The notes under the pieces were generated by a model. It saw nothing but the letters and a program-made list of their open reading frames with translations, was not told where the DNA came from and did no database searches. DNA of 7,468 nt. Origin: Clostridia bacterium. GTDB lineage: Bacteria; Bacillota_E; RBS10-35; JAJYVN01. The DNA lies in the NCBI GenBank assembly GCA_027335515.1, contig DAHWHT010000382.1, positions 1 to 7,468 of the forward strand, given 5' to 3'. Below, piece by piece: positions 4,969-7,468 of this stretch (positions are counted from its first letter, which is position 1; every line of letters begins with the position of its first letter). The position numbers and the translations under genes are program-made.

Positions 4969-6195
4969 TCACGCTTCGCGATCCGCGCCCAGCGCGCCGC
5001 GCGACGCGGCACCGGCGTTCATCCGGTCCGCGGCAGTCGGCGATGCCGCGAGGGCCGCGGCATCCTCCACGATCCGCGCATACATGGCGACACCGTCGCG
5101 CAGAAAGACGCGGGCCACGTGCCTCCCCACCGCCGCCGGGCGGACACGCAGTGTGGCAACGCCCGCATGCTCGACCTTGCTGCAATCGACCATGGTCTGC
5201 TGCATCCCCACGCGGCCCAGAATCGGAACCGCCTGCCCGCCCATCTCCACCGGGCCGGCCGCCCCGGCGCGCCAGCCAAACCGGCCAAGCAAGGCGCGCG
5301 CCAACGCCGCCAGCAGGGTGCGCGGGCGGCGATACGGGCCGGCGGGCACCATCTCCAATCCATCCGCATACCCGACCGGGAGGACCGCGACGCGTGTGGC
5401 GTGACGCGCCCGCCATTGCGCGCCGTATCCCACCGTTGACCCGGCTGGCAGGGTGCGAAGCTGCGCAGGTTCGGCGCGCAGATAAAAGGCATGGCGCAGC
5501 ACCAGGTTCTGCGGCGCACCCGGCGGGCGGTCCCCATAGAGCGCGGAGCCCACCCGCACCATGTCCAGCCGCGCCTCGGGCACGGAAACCAGGGCCGCAC
5601 TGGCCGCGGCATGACGAAGCGCAAAGACCAATCCCCCGGCGGCCGCCGCGTCGACCGCGGCGAGAAACCGCGCCAATTGGCGCCGGGTCGGATCGGCCAG
5701 CCAGCCCTGGGCGAAGTGGGTGTAGACACCCTCCCATTCGATGGGGTCGCCCAACTGCGCCAGGGCGGGTGCTGCGGCCGCGAAGTCGCTCGCCGCGATC
5801 CCATACCTGCCCATGCCGGAATCGCATTTCAGGTGCGCCCGCGCACGTACGCCAAGCCGAGCCGCGGCGGCCGCCAGCCGCCTTGCACCCTCGACATCCC
5901 CCACCGTGAGGGTCAGGCCTGCGCGCAATGCCGGCAACAGGTCAACCTCGCGCGGCGGGGTGAAGACAAGCACCGAAGCGTCCTGCCCGTCCGCGCGCAA
6001 TCGCAGACCTTCCGCGACCGTGCTGACCCCGAGCCCAGACGCACCGGCTGCCAGCGCCGCGCGGCCGACCTCCGAGGCGCCATGGCCGTAGGCGTCCGCC
6101 TTCACCACCGCCAGCAGACGGCAGTCACGGGCCAGCAGGGACCGCACCGCCCTGACGTTGGCCGACAGCGCGTCGAGGTCGACCTCCGCCCACAC
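4969..6195 (-). CDS. alr: Alanine racemase (PLP-dependent, fold type III)
   Basis: Alr interconverts L- and D-alanine and supplies D-Ala for peptidoglycan. The N-terminal barrel starts WAEVDLDAL and carries the PLP lysine, Lys32, in LLAVVKADAYGHG. HLKCDSGMGRYG (121-132) matches the conserved carbamylated-Lys/Arg region. DMVRVGSALYG (211-221) holds the Arg that contacts the pyridine nitrogen. Tyr257 in STVGYGAQW is the second catalytic base, from the partner subunit. VLPVGYADG (271-279) is also typical. Differences from well-studied enzymes: HAxNSAA is HAAASAA (195-201), the usual CMDQ is GMQQ (330-333), and there is an extra stretch around 290-312 before the last beta motif. At 408 residues it is slightly long, with an Ala-rich tail. 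GTG 6195 is the only canonical in-frame start, yet it begins three or four residues later than usual. It lies 117 bp after pyrG and may have its own promoter there. Confidence 0.93.
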   Translation of the reverse strand: MWAEVDLDALSANVRAVRSLLARDCRLLAVVKADAYGHGASEVGRAALAAGASGLGVSTVAEGLRLRADGQDASVLVFTPPREVDLLPALRAGLTLTVGDVEGARRLAAAAARLGVRARAHLKCDSGMGRYGIAASDFAAAAPALAQLGDPIEWEGVYTHFAQGWLADPTRRQLARFLAAVDAAAAGGLVFALRHAAASAALVSVPEARLDMVRVGSALYGDRPPGAPQNLVLRHAFYLRAEPAQLRTLPAGSTVGYGAQWRARHATRVAVLPVGYADGLEMVPAGPYRRPRTLLAALARALLGRFGWRAGAAGPVEMGGQAVPILGRVGMQQTMVDCSKVEHAGVATLRVRPAAVGRHVARVFLRDGVAMYARIVEDAAALAASPTAADRMNAGAASRGALGADREA

Positions 6196-6251
6196 GGGGC
6201 CGATCTTTGCCCACCCGTCCTCCGCGGACAGCCCGCATCCCCCCCGCGCCC

Positions 6252-6281
6252 ACTCTAGGCCGGGTTACGTCCAGACGACAA
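6252..6281 (-). promoter_or_regulatory. Possible promoter for alr in the pyrG-alr gap
   Basis: On the minus strand TTGTCG (6281-6276, 4 of 6 matches to -35) is followed after 18 nt by TAGAGT (6257-6252, 4 of 6 matches to -10). The start point would be near 6245, about 50 nt before GTG 6195. A GGAGGA at 6223-6218 lies in the resulting leader. The match is modest, so read-through from pyrG is equally possible. Confidence 0.35.
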
Positions 6282-6312
6282 GGCTTGGTTGCCGGGGCCG
6301 CTGCCACATGCT

Positions 6313-7468
6313 TCAGGCCCGTAGCTGCCGCAGCCGCTGCGCCCGATAGCCGAGCGCCGCCGCGACAAAAGCGACAAAGAGCGGGTGGGGTCGATTCGGC
6401 CGCGAACGAAACTCCGGATGGTATTGCGTCGCCACAAACCATGGGTGGTTTGGCAGTTCGATGCACTCCACCAGACCGCCCTCGGGCCAGACGCCGCTGG
6501 TCCACAGACCGTGCTCGCGCAGGACCGGAAGGTACGACGCACTGAGCTCCAGGCGGTGGCGGTGGCGTTCGCTGACTTCAAGCGCGGCATAGGCGCGGGC
6601 GACGGAGGAACCCTTGGCCATGCGGCACGGGTAGTTACCCAACCGCATCGTCCCCCCCAGGTGCCGAACGGCTTTCTGTTCCGGAAGCAGATCGATGACC
6701 GGATGCGGGGTGTCCGGCTCAAACTCGGTGCTGTGCGCACCCTCAAGTCCGCAGACATCGCGCGCGAACTCGACCACGGCAAGTTGGAGGCCAAGACAGA
6801 GCCCGAAAAACGGCACCGCCTGTTCGCGCGCGTACCGAATCGCGGCGATCTTGCCCTCCACACCCCGGGGGCCGAAGCCGCCTGGAACCAGGATACCGTC
6901 GCAATGGGCGAGGCTCTCGTCGAGATCCCCGGCACAAAGGCCTTCGGCATTGATCCACCGGATCTCCACGCGCGCATCGTTTGCGGCCCCGGCGTGGCAA
7001 AGCGACTCCGCGACGCTGAGGTAGGCATCGTGCAGCCCGACATACTTCCCCACCAAGCCGATCGCAACGCTCTTGGAGGGATCGGTGATCCGCTCCACAA
7101 TCCGCTGCCAGTCATCCAACTCCGGCGGCCGTTCCCGCAGACCGAGGCGCCGGACCAGCAGGTCGCCCATCCCCTCCGCCTCGAGCAACAGGGGGACCTC
7201 GTAGATGGTTTCCACGTCCACGTTCTCGATCACCGCGCCTGGAGCAACATCGCAAAACAGGGCGATCTTCTCCCGCATCTCGCGCGACAGCGGCCGTTCG
7301 GAACGGGCCACAATCACATCCGGCTGGATACCGATGCTCCGCAGTTCCTTGACGCTGTGCTGCGTGGGCTTGGTCTTCTGCTCCCCGCCCTTGTCAAGGT
7401 ATGGCACCAGCGTCACATGCACGAACACGGTGTCGTCGCGGCCGAGCTCGGCCCGCAACTGTCGGATG
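6313..7468 (-). CDS. pyrG: CTP synthase, C-terminal 384 residues (N-terminus beyond the right edge)
   Basis: PyrG aminates UTP to CTP using ATP and ammonia from glutamine. The visible part begins IRQLRAELG, in the last third of the synthetase domain, and stays open to the edge; roughly 155 residues with the ATP-binding loop are missing because of the window, not a mutation. The synthetase part keeps HVTLVPY, the KTKPTQHSVKELRSIGIQPD block and LFCDVAPGAVI. The glutaminase domain follows VAIGLVGKYVGLHDAY. It has the oxyanion loop VPGGFGPRGVEGK, the nucleophile Cys in FFGLCLGLQLAVVEFARD (residue 224 of this fragment), LGGTMRLG, ERHRHR, and the catalytic His-Glu in YHPEF (350 and 352). GGFGPRG and RWINAE resemble Gram-positive enzymes rather than those of enteric bacteria. 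The gene is first of the visible minus-strand series pyrG, alr, receiver. Confidence 0.97.
   Translation of the reverse strand, partial: IRQLRAELGRDDTVFVHVTLVPYLDKGGEQKTKPTQHSVKELRSIGIQPDVIVARSERPLSREMREKIALFCDVAPGAVIENVDVETIYEVPLLLEAEGMGDLLVRRLGLRERPPELDDWQRIVERITDPSKSVAIGLVGKYVGLHDAYLSVAESLCHAGAANDARVEIRWINAEGLCAGDLDESLAHCDGILVPGGFGPRGVEGKIAAIRYAREQAVPFFGLCLGLQLAVVEFARDVCGLEGAHSTEFEPDTPHPVIDLLPEQKAVRHLGGTMRLGNYPCRMAKGSSVARAYAALEVSERHRHRLELSASYLPVLREHGLWTSGVWPEGGLVECIELPNHPWFVATQYHPEFRSRPNRPHPLFVAFVAAALGYRAQRLRQLRA

Noticed and set aside
4256..5827. 523-residue open frame overlapping the HAD, receiver and alr genes
   Set aside because: Arg/Gly-rich translation with no recognisable domain, lying over three genes with clear motifs; such frames are common in GC-rich DNA.
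4914..5909. 331-residue open frame on the plus strand opposite alr
   Set aside because: Pro/Arg/Ala-rich antisense shadow of alr with no motif and no ribosome binding site that I can see.

Overview
This is a GC-rich bacterial window (roughly 70% GC by eye). It holds eight protein-coding genes and no rRNA, tRNA, CRISPR array or insertion sequence that I can see. The CTP synthase has Gram-positive-type features (GGFGPRGVEGK, RWINAE, LGGTMRLGNYP). The mix of a PBP5/DacF-type carboxypeptidase, a Cof-type HAD phosphatase, alr and a lone receiver after pyrG would fit a high-GC member of the Bacillota, possibly a deep-branching thermophilic or acidophilic spore former. That placement is inference with low confidence.

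Layout, left to right. (1) Minus strand, 1-1080: a histidine-kinase-like protein with an intact phospho-acceptor helix but a degenerate ATP-binding half. It is followed 12 bp later by the first 89 codons of a D-Ala-D-Ala carboxypeptidase that runs off the left edge. (2) Plus strand, 1278-1664: panD, divergent from the kinase-like gene. (3) Minus strand, 1715-3415: fabI, then a 69-bp gap containing a 9+9 bp inverted repeat, then an EamA-type ten-helix transporter that ends tail to tail with panD. (4) Plus strand, 3614-4411: a Cof-type HAD phosphatase with a recognisable promoter and ribosome binding site, divergent from fabI. (5) Minus strand, 4432-7468: pyrG (N-terminal part outside the window), alr and a single-domain CheY/Spo0F-like receiver, all in one direction.

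Most genes are core metabolism: fatty-acid elongation (fabI), beta-alanine for CoA (panD), D-alanine supply (alr), peptidoglycan trimming (carboxypeptidase) and CTP synthesis (pyrG). The most interesting point is a possible split phosphorelay. A stand-alone receiver lies downstream of pyrG, the place spo0F holds in Bacillus. A kinase-like protein that keeps its histidine but has lost its ATP-binding boxes, as Spo0B and ChpT have, lies 3.4 kb away beside the carboxypeptidase gene. PanD, FabI and Alr also each carry unusual replacements at conserved active-site positions.
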